64,000 nt of DNA from the NCBI RefSeq assembly GCF_003352915.1, contig NZ_CP022314.1:3000931-3064930 (forward strand), in the 5' to 3' direction. A model generated the notes under the pieces. That model saw only the letters and a list, made by a program, of their open reading frames with translations, had not been told where the DNA came from and did no database searches. Source of the DNA: Arthrobacter sp. PM3 (lineage in GTDB: Bacteria > Actinomycetota > Actinomycetes > Actinomycetales > Micrococcaceae). Made by a program: the position numbers and the translations under genes. How positions within the stretch are numbered: position 1 is the first letter of the stretch; each line of letters begins with the position of its first letter. This document shows positions 26,881 through 36,100 of the stretch, piece after piece.

Positions 26881-28457
26881 TGATGCTGTAGTTCCGCCTC
26901 TTTTGTCCTGAGCGCTACCGTGAAGCAGGCTCCGCCTAATGCCGATGAGGATATCTCTGCCCGGCCTCCGCGCCGGAGGGCAACCCGCTGGACCAGGGCC
27001 AGGCCAAAGCCGCGGCTGTTGATTCCCTCGGCTTCCTTGCTGGTCACGCCGGGCTCGAACACCATAGCGCGTTCGGCCGCCGGGATGCCGGGCCCGTCGT
27101 CCTCCACCACGATGGTGCGGCCGCCGTCGGGAGTCTCGGCCAGCCGGACAGCCACGGTGCTGTCGTAGCCCGTGGCGTCCACTGCGTTGTCGATCAGGTT
27201 GCCCAGGACGGTGATGACGTCGCCCGAGCTGTCCGGGGAACACACCGAATCGGGGCTGACCACGATCTCGATGCCGCGTTCGGCGCAGACCGTGGACTTT
27301 GCGATCAGCAGGGCCTGGACCCCGTGGTCCGTGATCCCCGGCGCCAGCGGGCGGTGCGCGGAGACGGCGTCGTGGTGGCTGCGCCCCAGGTATTCGATCG
27401 CCTTGTCCTGCTTCCCAAGCTCCAGCAATCCGGAAATCACGTGCAGTTTGTTGGCGAATTCGTGCGCCTGGGCGCGGAGCGCGTGCGTCACGTCCACGGC
27501 GCCGTCGCGGTCACGCAGCACGGCGTGGAGTTCGGTGCGGTCGCGCAGGATCAGCACTTTGCCCACTTCGCGGCCGTCCACGGTGGCCGCATTGACCTTG
27601 CCCAGCAGGAGCCGTTCGCCCGAGAGCACCAGTTCCTCCGTGGCGGACCCGGCGGAGAGCAGACGGTGGACCGCCGGCTCGAGGCTTACCTCGGCCGGGG
27701 CGCCCGTGATGTCGCCCGCCAGCCCCAGCAGGCGGCGTGCCTCGTCGTTGACCAGCGCGATCCTGCCGTCGGCGTCCACCGCCACGAGCCCTTCGCCGAG
27801 CCCGTGGAGCATGGCGTCGCGGGTTTCGAGCAGCGTCGCGATGTCCTCCGGCTCCAGCTTGTAAATCCGGCGCCAGACGAGTTTTGAAACGTACATCGCG
27901 CCCAGCGAACTGAGCAGCGCCGCCCCCAGGAGCCAGCCGAACAGCTGGGGCATGTCCTCATCGAGGTCGGCGGCGAGCGTGCTCTCCAGCACGCCGACAG
28001 ATGCGGAGCCGATCACCGTGCCGGAGGCATCGAAGATGGGAACCTTGACCCGCCACGACTCGCCGAGGGTGCCCGTCTGGGTGCCCACATAGATCTCCCC
28101 GGACAGGGGCACCGAGGGATCGGTGGAGACCGGCCGCCCGATTTCGGCCGGATGCGGGTGGGACTGCCGGACGCCGTTCCGGTCGGTCACCACCACGTAC
28201 GTGACGTTGGATGCCTGCCGGATGACTTCGGCGATCGGCTGGATGGTCTGAGCCGGCGACGGCGTGCCGAACGCATTGATGACGGAGGGCAGCCGGGCAA
28301 CGCTTTCAGCCACGCCGATCAGCCGGCCCTTATAGGCGTCGCGCAGCTGTTGTTCCTGCATCCGGATGGTCACGGCGCCCACCACCGTCAGGACAGCCAG
28401 CACGATGCCCAGCTGCAACGCGACCAGCTGGAACCGGAGCGGAATCCTGTGAACCAT
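26877..28457 (-). CDS. CitA/DcuS-type sensor histidine kinase
   Basis: This 526-residue kinase has an N-terminal membrane helix (LQLGIVLAVLTVVGAVTI), an extracytoplasmic CitA-like PAS/Cache domain (TYVVVTDRNGVRQSHPHPAE, the citrate/C4 sensor fold), a second helix (GWLLGAALLSSLGAMYVSKL), a cytosolic PAS domain (DAMLHGLGEGLVAVDADGRI) and a kinase core with H-box QAHEFANKLHVISGLLELG, N-box GNLIDNAVDA and DDGPGIP. It probably senses the substrate of TctABC. Confidence 0.94.
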   Translation of the reverse strand: MVHRIPLRFQLVALQLGIVLAVLTVVGAVTIRMQEQQLRDAYKGRLIGVAESVARLPSVINAFGTPSPAQTIQPIAEVIRQASNVTYVVVTDRNGVRQSHPHPAEIGRPVSTDPSVPLSGEIYVGTQTGTLGESWRVKVPIFDASGTVIGSASVGVLESTLAADLDEDMPQLFGWLLGAALLSSLGAMYVSKLVWRRIYKLEPEDIATLLETRDAMLHGLGEGLVAVDADGRIALVNDEARRLLGLAGDITGAPAEVSLEPAVHRLLSAGSATEELVLSGERLLLGKVNAATVDGREVGKVLILRDRTELHAVLRDRDGAVDVTHALRAQAHEFANKLHVISGLLELGKQDKAIEYLGRSHHDAVSAHRPLAPGITDHGVQALLIAKSTVCAERGIEIVVSPDSVCSPDSSGDVITVLGNLIDNAVDATGYDSTVAVRLAETPDGGRTIVVEDDGPGIPAAERAMVFEPGVTSKEAEGINSRGFGLALVQRVALRRGGRAEISSSALGGACFTVALRTKEAELQHQ

Positions 28458-28596
28458 GTCACAAGCTTCCCATCCCGCGAGTCCCGCCGCGGACCGTAGG
28501 GCCGGTCCTGGCCGTGACCAATATGACCACTATTACCTCTACGTCCAAATGCTGTTGCCCTTTCCGGGCCGCTCCTAGGGTCGGTGACGTGATTCC

Positions 28597-28612
28597 AATG
28601 ATGTGCATCACA
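28597..28612. promoter_or_regulatory. Possible regulatory dyad upstream of tctC
   Basis: AATGATGTGCATCACA contains TGATG/CATCA arms and a half-match to the CRP/GlxR consensus (right half TCACA intact). It lies 19 nt before the tctC start, which has AGGAGA as ribosome site. The signal is weak. Confidence 0.25.
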
Positions 28613-28630
28613 TTCGCTCAAGGAGAAACC

Positions 28631-29686
28631 ATGTCTTCGCAGTCCCACTTCACCCGGCCCGCTTCCACGCAGCCCGCCCCCCAGCAGCGCAACTACACCC
28701 GCCGCGCCGCCCTCGCCGCCGGGGCCGCCGGGGTGGTCCTGGCCCTGTCCGCCTGCGCAGGAAGCGGCACCGGCGCCGGGGCGTCCTCGGGCCCTGACCC
28801 GATCAAGAAGCTCAGCATCATCGTCCCGGCCAACCCGGGTGGCGGCTGGGACCAGACCGGGCGCGCCATCCAGGCAGACCTGCAGTCCAACAAGCTGGTC
28901 TCCTCCGCCCAGGTCACCAACATCGGCGGCGGCGGCGGAACCAACGGCCTGGCCAAGCTGGCCACCGAAAAGGACGCCAACACGCTCATGGTGATGGGCT
29001 ACGTCATGGTCGGTGCGGTGGAGACCAACGCCGCGAAGACCCGGCTGGAGGACACCACCCCCATTGCCCGGCTCACGGAAGAGCCGCTGGTCGTGGTGGT
29101 GCCGGCGTCGTCGAAGTACCAGTCCGTCGCGGACCTGGTGGCGGACATCAAGGCTAACGGGAAGGGAGTTGCCATCACGGGCGGCTCCGCCGGTGGCGCG
29201 GACCACATCCTGGCCGGGCAGATCCTGAAGTCCCAGGGTGTGGAGGCCGACAAGCTGAACTACATCGGCTACTCCGGCGGCGGCGAGTCGATCGCCGCGC
29301 TGCTGGGCAACAAGGTCCAGGCCGGGATTTCCGGCGTCGGCGAGTACGCCGAGCAGGTCAAGGCCGGTAAAGTCCGGGCCCTCGCCGTGTCCGGAAAGTC
29401 GGAGGCTCCGGCACTCCCCGGCGTCAAGCCGCTCAAGGACCAGGGGATCGATGTCGTGCTGACCAACTGGCGCGGTGTGGTGGCCCCCGGCTCCATCGAC
29501 GACGCCCAGCGCGCCAAGCTGACCGACGTCGTCACCAAACTGCACGACTCGGAGGCCTGGAAGTCCACCCTGGCCAAGAACAACTGGGACGACGCCTTCC
29601 TGTCCGGCGACAGCTTTAAGGCCTTCCTCACCGAAGACATCGCCAAGGTCAAGACCACACTGACCCAGATCGGGCTGGTCAAGTAG
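28631..29686 (+). CDS. tctC: Tripartite tricarboxylate transporter substrate-binding lipoprotein
   Basis: This 351-residue protein starts at ATG 28631. It has a signal peptide with a twin-arginine motif (TRRAALAAGAAGV) and lipobox LSAC (C42), so it is probably Tat-exported and lipid-anchored. The TctC/BugT blocks are IIVPANPGGGWDQTGRAIQ, VTNIGGGGGTNGLAKL and YIGYSGGGESIAALLGNKVQ. It captures a carboxylate for TctBA. Confidence 0.93.
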   Translation: MSSQSHFTRPASTQPAPQQRNYTRRAALAAGAAGVVLALSACAGSGTGAGASSGPDPIKKLSIIVPANPGGGWDQTGRAIQADLQSNKLVSSAQVTNIGGGGGTNGLAKLATEKDANTLMVMGYVMVGAVETNAAKTRLEDTTPIARLTEEPLVVVVPASSKYQSVADLVADIKANGKGVAITGGSAGGADHILAGQILKSQGVEADKLNYIGYSGGGESIAALLGNKVQAGISGVGEYAEQVKAGKVRALAVSGKSEAPALPGVKPLKDQGIDVVLTNWRGVVAPGSIDDAQRAKLTDVVTKLHDSEAWKSTLAKNNWDDAFLSGDSFKAFLTEDIAKVKTTLTQIGLVK

Positions 29687-29688
29687 CA

Positions 29689-30210
29689 ATGACTTCCCAC
29701 GTATCAACGCCCGCACGACGGCCGACGGGGGAGATCCTGTTCGCCCTCGTCTTCGTCAGCGTGGGCGCGGCGGGCCTGGCGGCGGCGGGATCGATTCCGG
29801 TCCCGCCGTCGGAGACCGGGATCGGGCCGCGGGCCTTTCCCTACATTGTGTGCAGCATGCTCGTGCTGTGCGGTGCCGGGGTGGTCCTGCAGGTCCTCCG
29901 CGGGAAGGTCGGGCAGGCCGAAGACAGCGAAGACCTGGACGCAACCGCGAAAACTGACTGGGCGGCGCTGGCCAAACTGGTCGGCTTCGTGGTGCTGCAC
30001 ATCTTCCTCATCGAGCCCGCCGGCTGGCCCGTGGCCGCGGCCGTCCTTTTCAGCGGAGCGGCATGGTCCCTGGACGCCAGGCCGCTCTGGAAGGCCATCG
30101 CCGTGTCAATCGTCCTCGCGCTGGTGCTGCAGTACGTCTTTGGCGGGCTGCTCGGCGTGTCCCTGCCGCCGGGGCCGCTGCTGGAAGGGGTGCCGTTCCT
30201 GCATGGATAG
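29689..30210 (+). CDS. tctB: Tripartite tricarboxylate transporter small subunit
   Basis: This 173-residue protein has four hydrophobic helices ([72 protein letters not shown]) and ends with the TctB-like [11 protein letters not shown] segment. It starts 2 nt after tctC and overlaps tctA by 8 nt. Confidence 0.92.
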   Translation: MTSHVSTPARRPTGEILFALVFVSVGAAGLAAAGSIPVPPSETGIGPRAFPYIVCSMLVLCGAGVVLQVLRGKVGQAEDSEDLDATAKTDWAALAKLVGFVVLHIFLIEPAGWPVAAAVLFSGAAWSLDARPLWKAIAVSIVLALVLQYVFGGLLGVSLPPGPLLEGVPFLHG

Positions 30211-31735
30211 CTTCATGATGCTCCTCGAAGGATTCACCACCGCCCTGCAGCCGGTCTACCTGCTCTACGCCCTGGGCGGCGTGTTCGTCGGCACGGCCGT
30301 TGGCGTGCTCCCCGGCATCGGGCCGGCCATGACCGTGGCCCTGCTCATGCCCATTACCTACGCCCTGGATCCCGCCGCCGCTCTGATCGTGTTTGCCGGG
30401 ATCTACTACGGCGGCATGTACGGCGGATCCACCACCTCCATCCTGCTCAACACGCCGGGCGAATCCTCCTCAATCGTCACGGCGCTCGAGGGCAACAAGA
30501 TGGCCAAGGCCGGCAGGGGAGCGGCGGCCCTGGCGACGGCGGCCATCGGCTCCTTTTTTGCCGGGACCATCGCCACGGTCCTGCTGTCCTTCCTCGCCCC
30601 TGTCGTGGCGGACTTCGCCGTCGGCCTCGGACCGGTCGACTACGTGGCCCTCATGGTGGTGGCGTTCCTCACCGTCGGCGCCCTGCTGGGTGCCTCCGTC
30701 CTGCGCGGCCTGGCGTCCCTGGCGCTCGGGCTGTTCATCGGCCTGATCGGCATCGACGACAGCACAGCCCAGCAGCGCTTCACGTTCGACAACCCCACCC
30801 TGGTGGACGGCGTCGACATGGTCCTCGTGGCCGTCGGGCTCTTCGCCCTCGGCGAGGCGCTCTACGTCGCCGCGAAACTGCGGCACGGCCCGGTGGAACT
30901 CATCCCGGTCAGCAAGGGAAAGAACTCCTGGCTGACCCGGGAGGATTGGAAGCGGTCCTGGAAGCCGTGGCTGCGCGGGACCTTCATCGGTTTCCCGATC
31001 GGAACGGTTCCGGCCGGCGGCGCGGACGTCTCGACGTTCCTGTCCTACGCGGCCGAACGCAAACTGGCCAAGGGGCCCAACAAGGCCCAGTTCGGCAAGG
31101 GCGCCATCGAAGGCGTCGCCGGGCCGGAGGCGGCCAACAACGCCGCCGCCGCCGGTGTCCTGGTGCCGCTGCTGACCCTCGGCATCCCGACGACGGCCAC
31201 CGCCGCCATGATGCTGACGGCCTTCCAGCGCTACCAAATCCAGCCCGGGCCGCTCCTGTTCGAGAACCAGGGCGCGCTCGTGTGGACCCTCATCGCCTCG
31301 CTGTATGTCGGCAACCTCATGCTGCTGGTGCCGAACCTGCCGCTGGTGGGCCTGTGGGTGAAGATCCTGCAGATCCCGCGCCCCTACCTGTACGCGGGCA
31401 TCCTGGTTTTCGCCGCCCTCGGCGCCTTCTCGGTGAACTTCGCCGCGACCGACGTCGGCATCCTGCTGGTGGTGGGCGTCCTGGGCTACTTCATGCGCCG
31501 CTACGGCTACCCGGTGGCGCCGATGGTGGTCGCGATGATCCTGGGACCGATGTTCGAGGTGCAGCTGCGGCGCTCGCTGCAGCTTTCCCAGAACGACCCC
31601 ACGGCGCTGTTCTCCTCGCCGTTCGCCGTGGTGGTTTACGCGTCCATGGCGTTGATCTTCGTCGCGTCGTGGTGGCTGCGCCGCCGCCAGGCCACGCTGG
31701 AGGCAGCGCCTGCGAAGGAAGAGGTGTCCGTCTGA
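30203..31735 (+). CDS. tctA: Tripartite tricarboxylate transporter large permease
   Basis: This 510-residue membrane protein starts at ATG 30203 inside the end of tctB (an in-frame start far upstream would overlap all of tctB). It has about 12 helices and the TctA signatures [40 protein letters not shown] and [22 protein letters not shown]. It is the cation-driven permease of the TctABC system. A long hairpin follows the stop. Confidence 0.95.
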   Translation: MDSFMMLLEGFTTALQPVYLLYALGGVFVGTAVGVLPGIGPAMTVALLMPITYALDPAAALIVFAGIYYGGMYGGSTTSILLNTPGESSSIVTALEGNKMAKAGRGAAALATAAIGSFFAGTIATVLLSFLAPVVADFAVGLGPVDYVALMVVAFLTVGALLGASVLRGLASLALGLFIGLIGIDDSTAQQRFTFDNPTLVDGVDMVLVAVGLFALGEALYVAAKLRHGPVELIPVSKGKNSWLTREDWKRSWKPWLRGTFIGFPIGTVPAGGADVSTFLSYAAERKLAKGPNKAQFGKGAIEGVAGPEAANNAAAAGVLVPLLTLGIPTTATAAMMLTAFQRYQIQPGPLLFENQGALVWTLIASLYVGNLMLLVPNLPLVGLWVKILQIPRPYLYAGILVFAALGAFSVNFAATDVGILLVVGVLGYFMRRYGYPVAPMVVAMILGPMFEVQLRRSLQLSQNDPTALFSSPFAVVVYASMALIFVASWWLRRRQATLEAAPAKEEVSV

Positions 31736-31741
31736 CCCCGC

Positions 31742-31797
31742 CGGGATGGCCTTTCGCGGCAGCGTCCCGCTCCGGGACTGCCACGAAAGGCCATCCC
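31742..31797 (+). terminator. Long hairpin after tctA, containing dispersed repeat copy 2
   Basis: Arms GGGATGGCCTTTCG and CGAAAGGCCATCCC frame an inner hairpin identical, but for two bases, to 26107-26136 (repeat copy 31753-31782). No U-run follows. It probably terminates tctCBA. Confidence 0.7.
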
Positions 31798-31837
31798 GCG
31801 CCCGCCGGGGGAGGCGCAGGCTGTCGCCGCCGTGCGG

Positions 31838-31843
31838 GATACT
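31838..31843 (+). promoter_or_regulatory. Leaderless -10 box of dxr
   Basis: GATACT ends 6 nt before the ATG at 31850, so transcription should start at or next to the A of the start codon. There is no ribosome site. Confidence 0.55.
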
Positions 31844-31849
31844 GGAAAC

Positions 31850-33034
31850 ATGCAGCCGCGCAAGATCGTCCTCCTCGGGTCCACCGGTTCCATCGGCACA
31901 CAGGCGATTGACGTCGTCGACGGCGCCCCGCACCTATTTGAGGTCGTGGCCCTCAGCGCCGGCGGCGGCAACCTTGAACTCCTGGCCCGGCAGGCCGTCC
32001 ACACCCGCGCCCAGGCCGTCGGCGTCGCCTCCGGTGACGCCGACGCGCTCCGGACCATGATCGACGACGCCGCCCGCGCGGCAGGGCTCGCCGGGTACCG
32101 CCCCGACCTCATCGCCGGCCCGGACGCCTCCACCCGGATCGCGGAAATCCCCGCCGACGTCGTCCTGAACGGCATCACCGGTTCGATCGGGCTCGCCCCC
32201 ACCCTGGCTGCCCTCGGCTCCGGCGCCACCCTGGCCCTGGCCAACAAGGAGTCCCTGATTGTGGGCGGTTCGCTGGTCAAGGCCGCCGCCCGCGAAGGGC
32301 AGATTGTCCCCGTCGACTCCGAGCACTCGGCCATTGCCCAGTGCCTGCGCTCCGGAACCGCTGCCGAGGTGGACCGGCTGATCCTGACCGCGTCGGGCGG
32401 ACCGTTCCGCGGCAGGACCCGGGAGGAACTGCGCGATGTCTCACCGCAGGATGCCCTGGCCCACCCCACCTGGGACATGGGCCTCATGGTCACCACGAAC
32501 TCCGCGAGCCTGGTCAACAAGGGCCTGGAAGTGATCGAGGCGCACCTGCTCTTCGACATCCCGCTGGAGAAGATCGACGTCGTGGTCCACCCGCAGTCCG
32601 TGGTCCACTCCATGGTGCAGTTCACCGACGGCTCCACAATCGCCCAGGCCTCGCCGCCGGACATGCGCCTGCCCATCGCCTTGGGCCTCGGCTGGCCGCA
32701 CCGTGTCCCGGGATCGGCGCAAGCCTGCGACTGGAGCAAGGCCACCAGCTGGACCTTCGAACCGCTGGACGCCACGGCCTTCCCCGCCGTCGGCCTCGCC
32801 AAGGAGGCCGCCCGGCAGGGCAGCACCTACCCGGCCGTCTTCAATGCCGCGAACGAGGAAGCCGTGATGGCCTTCCACTCCGGGCGGATCCGGTTCACCG
32901 ATATCGTCGACACCATCGACGCCGTCCTCAGCGAACATTCAGGGTCTTCCGGGCTGACGGTGGAGTCCGTGTTGGATGCTGAACGATGGGCACGCGCCCG
33001 CACCCACGAACGTTTAGCCGTCAGAAGCGTCTAG
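31850..33034 (+). CDS. dxr: 1-deoxy-D-xylulose 5-phosphate reductoisomerase
   Basis: This 394-residue NADPH enzyme of the MEP isoprenoid pathway has an N-terminal [16 protein letters not shown] nucleotide loop, [30 protein letters not shown] and [32 protein letters not shown] chose ATG 31850 because a -10 box lies 6 nt upstream (leaderless); a GTG at 31832 would add six residues. rip1 follows after 19 bp. Confidence 0.96.
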   Translation: MQPRKIVLLGSTGSIGTQAIDVVDGAPHLFEVVALSAGGGNLELLARQAVHTRAQAVGVASGDADALRTMIDDAARAAGLAGYRPDLIAGPDASTRIAEIPADVVLNGITGSIGLAPTLAALGSGATLALANKESLIVGGSLVKAAAREGQIVPVDSEHSAIAQCLRSGTAAEVDRLILTASGGPFRGRTREELRDVSPQDALAHPTWDMGLMVTTNSASLVNKGLEVIEAHLLFDIPLEKIDVVVHPQSVVHSMVQFTDGSTIAQASPPDMRLPIALGLGWPHRVPGSAQACDWSKATSWTFEPLDATAFPAVGLAKEAARQGSTYPAVFNAANEEAVMAFHSGRIRFTDIVDTIDAVLSEHSGSSGLTVESVLDAERWARARTHERLAVRSV

Positions 33035-33053
33035 GAAGCAGCAGAACCCACCC

Positions 33054-34385
33054 ATGAGCCCAGTCCTCCTCTTTGTCCTCGGTGTCGTCTTCGTGGCGAT
33101 CGGCATCGCGGTGTCCATTGCCCTGCACGAAGTGGGGCATCTGGTGCCAGCCAAGCTGTTCAAAGTCCGTGTGACCAAGTACATGATCGGATTCGGTCCC
33201 ACGGTGTGGTCGAAGAAGCGGGGCGAAACCGAGTACGGCCTCAAAGCCATCCCGCTGGGCGGCTACGTGTCCATGATCGGGATGTACCCGCCGAATAAGG
33301 ACGACGGCACGGTCCGGCCCTCGAGCACCGGCATGTTCCAGTCCCTGGCCTCCGATGCCCGGTCGCTGGCCCATGAGGAAATCGGGCCGGGCGATGAAAA
33401 CCGGGTCTTCTACCGCCTGCCGGTCTGGAAGAAAATCATCATCATGCTCGGCGGCCCCGCCATGAACCTGCTGATCGGCGTCGTGCTGACCGGTGTGCTG
33501 CTCATGGGATTCGGTGTCGCCAGCCAGACCACCACCATCGCCGACGTCTCCAAATGCCAGGTCAAGGCCGGTGAGACCGTTGACCCGAACTCCGCCGACT
33601 GCAAGCTCACTCCCGCCGCGGCGGCGGGACTGAAACCGAACGACACCATCACCTCCTTCGACGGCAAGGCCGTCACCAGCTGGGACGAACTCACCGGCTG
33701 GATCCGCGCCTCGGCGGGCAAGCAGGTCAGCGTCACCGTGGAGCGCGACGGCGCCGCGGTTACTGCCACGGTCACCCCTGTGCTCACCTCCCGCCCGGTG
33801 ATCGGCGCCGACGGCCGGCAGGCCACAGGATCCGACGGGAAACTCCAGTACCAGGACGTCGGCTTCCTGGGCATCGGCGCCCGGACGGCACTCGTGCCCC
33901 AACCGGCGTCGGCCGTCCTGCCGATGGCGGGGGAGAACATCAAACAGGTCGCCGGAGTGGTGGTGAACCTGCCGGCGCGCGTGGCCGGCGTGGCCAAGGC
34001 GGCCTTCAGCGAAGAGCCCCGGGACCCCAACGGCCCCATCAGTGTGGTGGGTGTGGGCCGCGTGGCCGGCGAGGTCGCCGCCATGGAAGAGGTCCCGCTG
34101 CAGTCCCGCTTCGCGGCACTGGTCGGCCTGCTGGCCGGGCTCAACTTTGCCCTGGCCGTCTTCAACCTCATCCCGCTGCTCCCGCTCGACGGCGGCCACG
34201 TGGCCGGGGCGCTGTACGAGGGAGCCCGCCGGCAGATCGCCAAACTGGCCGGCCGGCCGGACCCCGGCGCATTCGACATCGCCAAGCTGCTCCCGGTTAC
34301 CTACGTGGTGGCGGTGCTGCTCATGGGCATGGGAGCGCTGCTGATCTACGCGGACATCGTCAAACCCGTCAACCTCTTTGGCTAG
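33054..34385 (+). CDS. rip1: Site-2 protease (M50), Rip1/RseP family
   Basis: This 443-residue intramembrane zinc protease has HEVGH in the first helix (zinc ligands H25 and H29, catalytic E26), a PDZ domain in the middle (AAGLKPNDTITSFDGKAV), a second-site LDG motif (NLIPLLPLDGGHVAG) and four membrane helices. Such enzymes cleave anti-sigma factors and other membrane proteins. The dxr-rip1-ispG order is conserved in actinobacteria; here ispG is displaced by 1.7 kb. Confidence 0.94.
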   Translation: MSPVLLFVLGVVFVAIGIAVSIALHEVGHLVPAKLFKVRVTKYMIGFGPTVWSKKRGETEYGLKAIPLGGYVSMIGMYPPNKDDGTVRPSSTGMFQSLASDARSLAHEEIGPGDENRVFYRLPVWKKIIIMLGGPAMNLLIGVVLTGVLLMGFGVASQTTTIADVSKCQVKAGETVDPNSADCKLTPAAAAGLKPNDTITSFDGKAVTSWDELTGWIRASAGKQVSVTVERDGAAVTATVTPVLTSRPVIGADGRQATGSDGKLQYQDVGFLGIGARTALVPQPASAVLPMAGENIKQVAGVVVNLPARVAGVAKAAFSEEPRDPNGPISVVGVGRVAGEVAAMEEVPLQSRFAALVGLLAGLNFALAVFNLIPLLPLDGGHVAGALYEGARRQIAKLAGRPDPGAFDIAKLLPVTYVVAVLLMGMGALLIYADIVKPVNLFG

Positions 34386-34426
34386 CTTCCGCCCGGCCGC
34401 ACCCCCGTCCGGCGCTGCTCAGTTGC

Positions 34427-34484
34427 TTTTGACTGATTCTCTCCGATAAGCCTATTTTGACTGATTTCGTATAATCAGTTCAAA
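34427..34484. promoter_or_regulatory. Repeated operator-like boxes upstream of satD
   Basis: TTTTGACTGATT occurs at 34427-34438 and again at 34455-34466 (28 bp apart), and a near inverted copy, AATCAGTTCAAA, lies at 34473-34484. This AT-rich stretch is conspicuous in the GC-rich window. SatD itself has a C-terminal HTH, so autoregulation is possible. Confidence 0.5.
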
Positions 34485-34488
34485 GTGA

Positions 34489-34517
34489 TTGATTATCGAG
34501 AATCAGCTCCCTAGGCT
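34489..34517 (+). promoter_or_regulatory. satD promoter (leaderless)
   Basis: -35 TTGATT at 34489-34494, a 17-bp spacer, and -10 TAGGCT at 34512-34517, then 6 nt to the ATG at 34524. This is the clearest sigma-70-type promoter in the window, and it predicts a leaderless mRNA. Confidence 0.65.
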
Positions 34518-34523
34518 GGGGCC

Positions 34524-35201
34524 ATGTACGTTATGACAATCGACCAGCGCGGCAGCACGGGCGACGTCGACCGGGTCCCCGCCTTCCTGCAGGAACTCGG
34601 GGCCCTCCCGGCGGCAGGACGCTTTGAGCGATCGGTCGGCGACGAGGTCCAGGGCGTGGTCGCACAGGCGGCCGACGTCGTGGAGATTGCCCTGCATGCC
34701 CTGCGCAGCGGCCGCTGGTACGTCGGGATCGGCGTGGGGGAAGTGGACCTGCCGCTGCCCGCCAGCCCCCGGGAAGGCTCCGGCCCGGCCTTTGTGGCCG
34801 CCCGGGCCGCAGTGGAGCGGGCCAAAGCCGCGGCCGCCCACGTCCCGCTCGCAGTGGTCGCCGGCGCCGCTCCGCGGGGCAGGAACTCCCACGGGGCCGG
34901 GCAGGCGGCCTGCGCCAACGCCGAAGCGGTGCTCCGGCTGATTGGCCGCCTCATCCAGGAACGGACCCCGGCGCAGTGGAAGGTAGTGGATATGCTGCGC
35001 ACGGTGCGGCACGGGCAGCCCGGCATCCACGGCACCCAGAAAGTCGCGGCCCGGAAACTCGGAATCACGGAGCAATCGGTGAGCCGCGCGGTCCTGCGCT
35101 CCGGCTGGCAGGAAGAATGGGCGGCGAGGCCGGCAGCCGAAATGCTGCTGTCCCTCGCCTGTGACGCCACAGCCCCCGACACCACAGGAGGAGACCGGTG
35201 A
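34524..35201 (+). CDS. SatD family protein
   Basis: This 225-residue protein starts MYVMTIDQRGSTGDVDRVP. The N-terminal part is the SatD-like domain (FERSVGDEVQGVV, LRSGRWYVGIGVGEVDLP), and the C-terminal part has a likely HTH (KVAARKLGITEQSVSRAVLRSG, about residues 172-195). SatD was named from the Streptococcus mutans sat (secretion and acid tolerance) locus; its biochemical role is unknown. The gene overlaps a membrane-protein gene by 4 nt. It sits with it and a YciI gene between rip1 and ispG, which are normally adjacent. Confidence 0.82.
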   Translation: MYVMTIDQRGSTGDVDRVPAFLQELGALPAAGRFERSVGDEVQGVVAQAADVVEIALHALRSGRWYVGIGVGEVDLPLPASPREGSGPAFVAARAAVERAKAAAAHVPLAVVAGAAPRGRNSHGAGQAACANAEAVLRLIGRLIQERTPAQWKVVDMLRTVRHGQPGIHGTQKVAARKLGITEQSVSRAVLRSGWQEEWAARPAAEMLLSLACDATAPDTTGGDR

Positions 35202-35698
35202 ACTTCCTCTGGATCACCCTGGCCATGCTCACGGCCGGATTCGTCGGCTGGCCGGTCACGGCGGCGGTCTTCCGGCTCGCCCGGACCATTGACGACAGGG
35301 CCGGCGCCGCTCCCGGCGGCCCGGCCGCCGGCACCGCTGCGGCTGAGGATCCCGCCGCCGATTCCACCACGGACACCGACGTCACCCCGGCCCCCGTCGA
35401 CGTCCCGGACCGGGGCGCCGGCAGGGCGGATGCGGACGCCGTCGATACGGTCAGCAGCGCCCGCATCCTGCGCGGCGGCGCCATCATCGGCATTCTGGAA
35501 CGCTTCGCCGTGTGCCTGGCGATCCTCGCAGGCCAGCCCGTCGCGATCGCCTACGTCGTGGCCATCAAGGGCCTTGGCCGCTTCGCGGAGTTGAAAGCCA
35601 CCCCCGTGGCTGCCGAGCGGTTCATCATCGGAACCCTCACCTCCATGCTCTGGGCCGCCGGGGTCGCAGCCCTGGTCAAGACGCTCGTCCTCGGCTGA
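35198..35698 (+). CDS. Membrane protein partner of SatD
   Basis: This 166-residue protein starts at GTG 35198, with CAGGAGGAG upstream. It has one N-terminal helix (LWITLAMLTAGFVGWPVTAAVF), an acidic Ala/Asp/Pro-rich loop (about residues 30-88) and a C-terminal region with two or three helices (IIGILERFAVCLAILAGQPV, MLWAAGVAALVKTLVL). The ILERFAVCLAILAGQPVAIA segment resembles the end of DUF3307 proteins, which are SatD neighbours in other phyla; that link is from memory and unproven. Confidence 0.7.
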   Translation: MNFLWITLAMLTAGFVGWPVTAAVFRLARTIDDRAGAAPGGPAAGTAAAEDPAADSTTDTDVTPAPVDVPDRGAGRADADAVDTVSSARILRGGAIIGILERFAVCLAILAGQPVAIAYVVAIKGLGRFAELKATPVAAERFIIGTLTSMLWAAGVAALVKTLVLG

Positions 35699-35745
35699 CC
35701 GCGTGCCCGGCCTGTCTCCGGATGGGAACCGGGCAAGCAGGGCGA

Positions 35746-35751
35746 TAGTGT
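35746..35751 (+). promoter_or_regulatory. Leaderless -10 box of the YciI gene
   Basis: TAGTGT ends 6 nt before the ATG at 35758; no ribosome site is present. Confidence 0.45.
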
Positions 35752-35757
35752 ATCCAT

Positions 35758-36051
35758 ATGACTGTTTTTGCTGTGGAGTACGTGTACGACGCCGAATCTT
35801 CCGAAACCCGCAACGCCACCCGCCCGGCGCACCGCGAATGGACGGCGGAACTTGCCCGCGAAGGCGCCCTGCTGGCAAGCGGCCCCTACGGCGACGGCGC
35901 AGGGGCGTTGCTCATCTTCAAGGCGGACGACGAAGCGGCACTGAACGACATCCTGCGCCAGGACCCCTTCGCGGCAGCCGGCGCCATCTCGGGCACGCGC
36001 ACCATGGCGTGGGCGCCGGTGACCGGCCTTCTGGCTGACCACACCGCCTAG
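35758..36051 (+). CDS. YciI family protein
   Basis: This 97-residue protein has a ferredoxin-like YCII fold: MTVFAVEYVYD, RPAHREWTAELAREGALLASGPYGDG and LRQDPFAAAGAI, with the conserved His (H29) and Asp (D44 in YGDGAG) of the family. Function is unknown for most members. A -10 box 6 nt upstream suggests its own leaderless promoter. Confidence 0.88.
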   Translation: MTVFAVEYVYDAESSETRNATRPAHREWTAELAREGALLASGPYGDGAGALLIFKADDEAALNDILRQDPFAAAGAISGTRTMAWAPVTGLLADHTA

Positions 36052-36100
36052 CCCGTTCCGCCCGCACCTTCGATACCTCAGATACCACTAGGGAGTCCCC

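Noticed and set aside
34386..36100. Insertion sequence or prophage as the source of the SatD module
   Set aside because: There is no transposase, integrase or terminal repeat pair around the module; it is reported only as an unusual gene placement.
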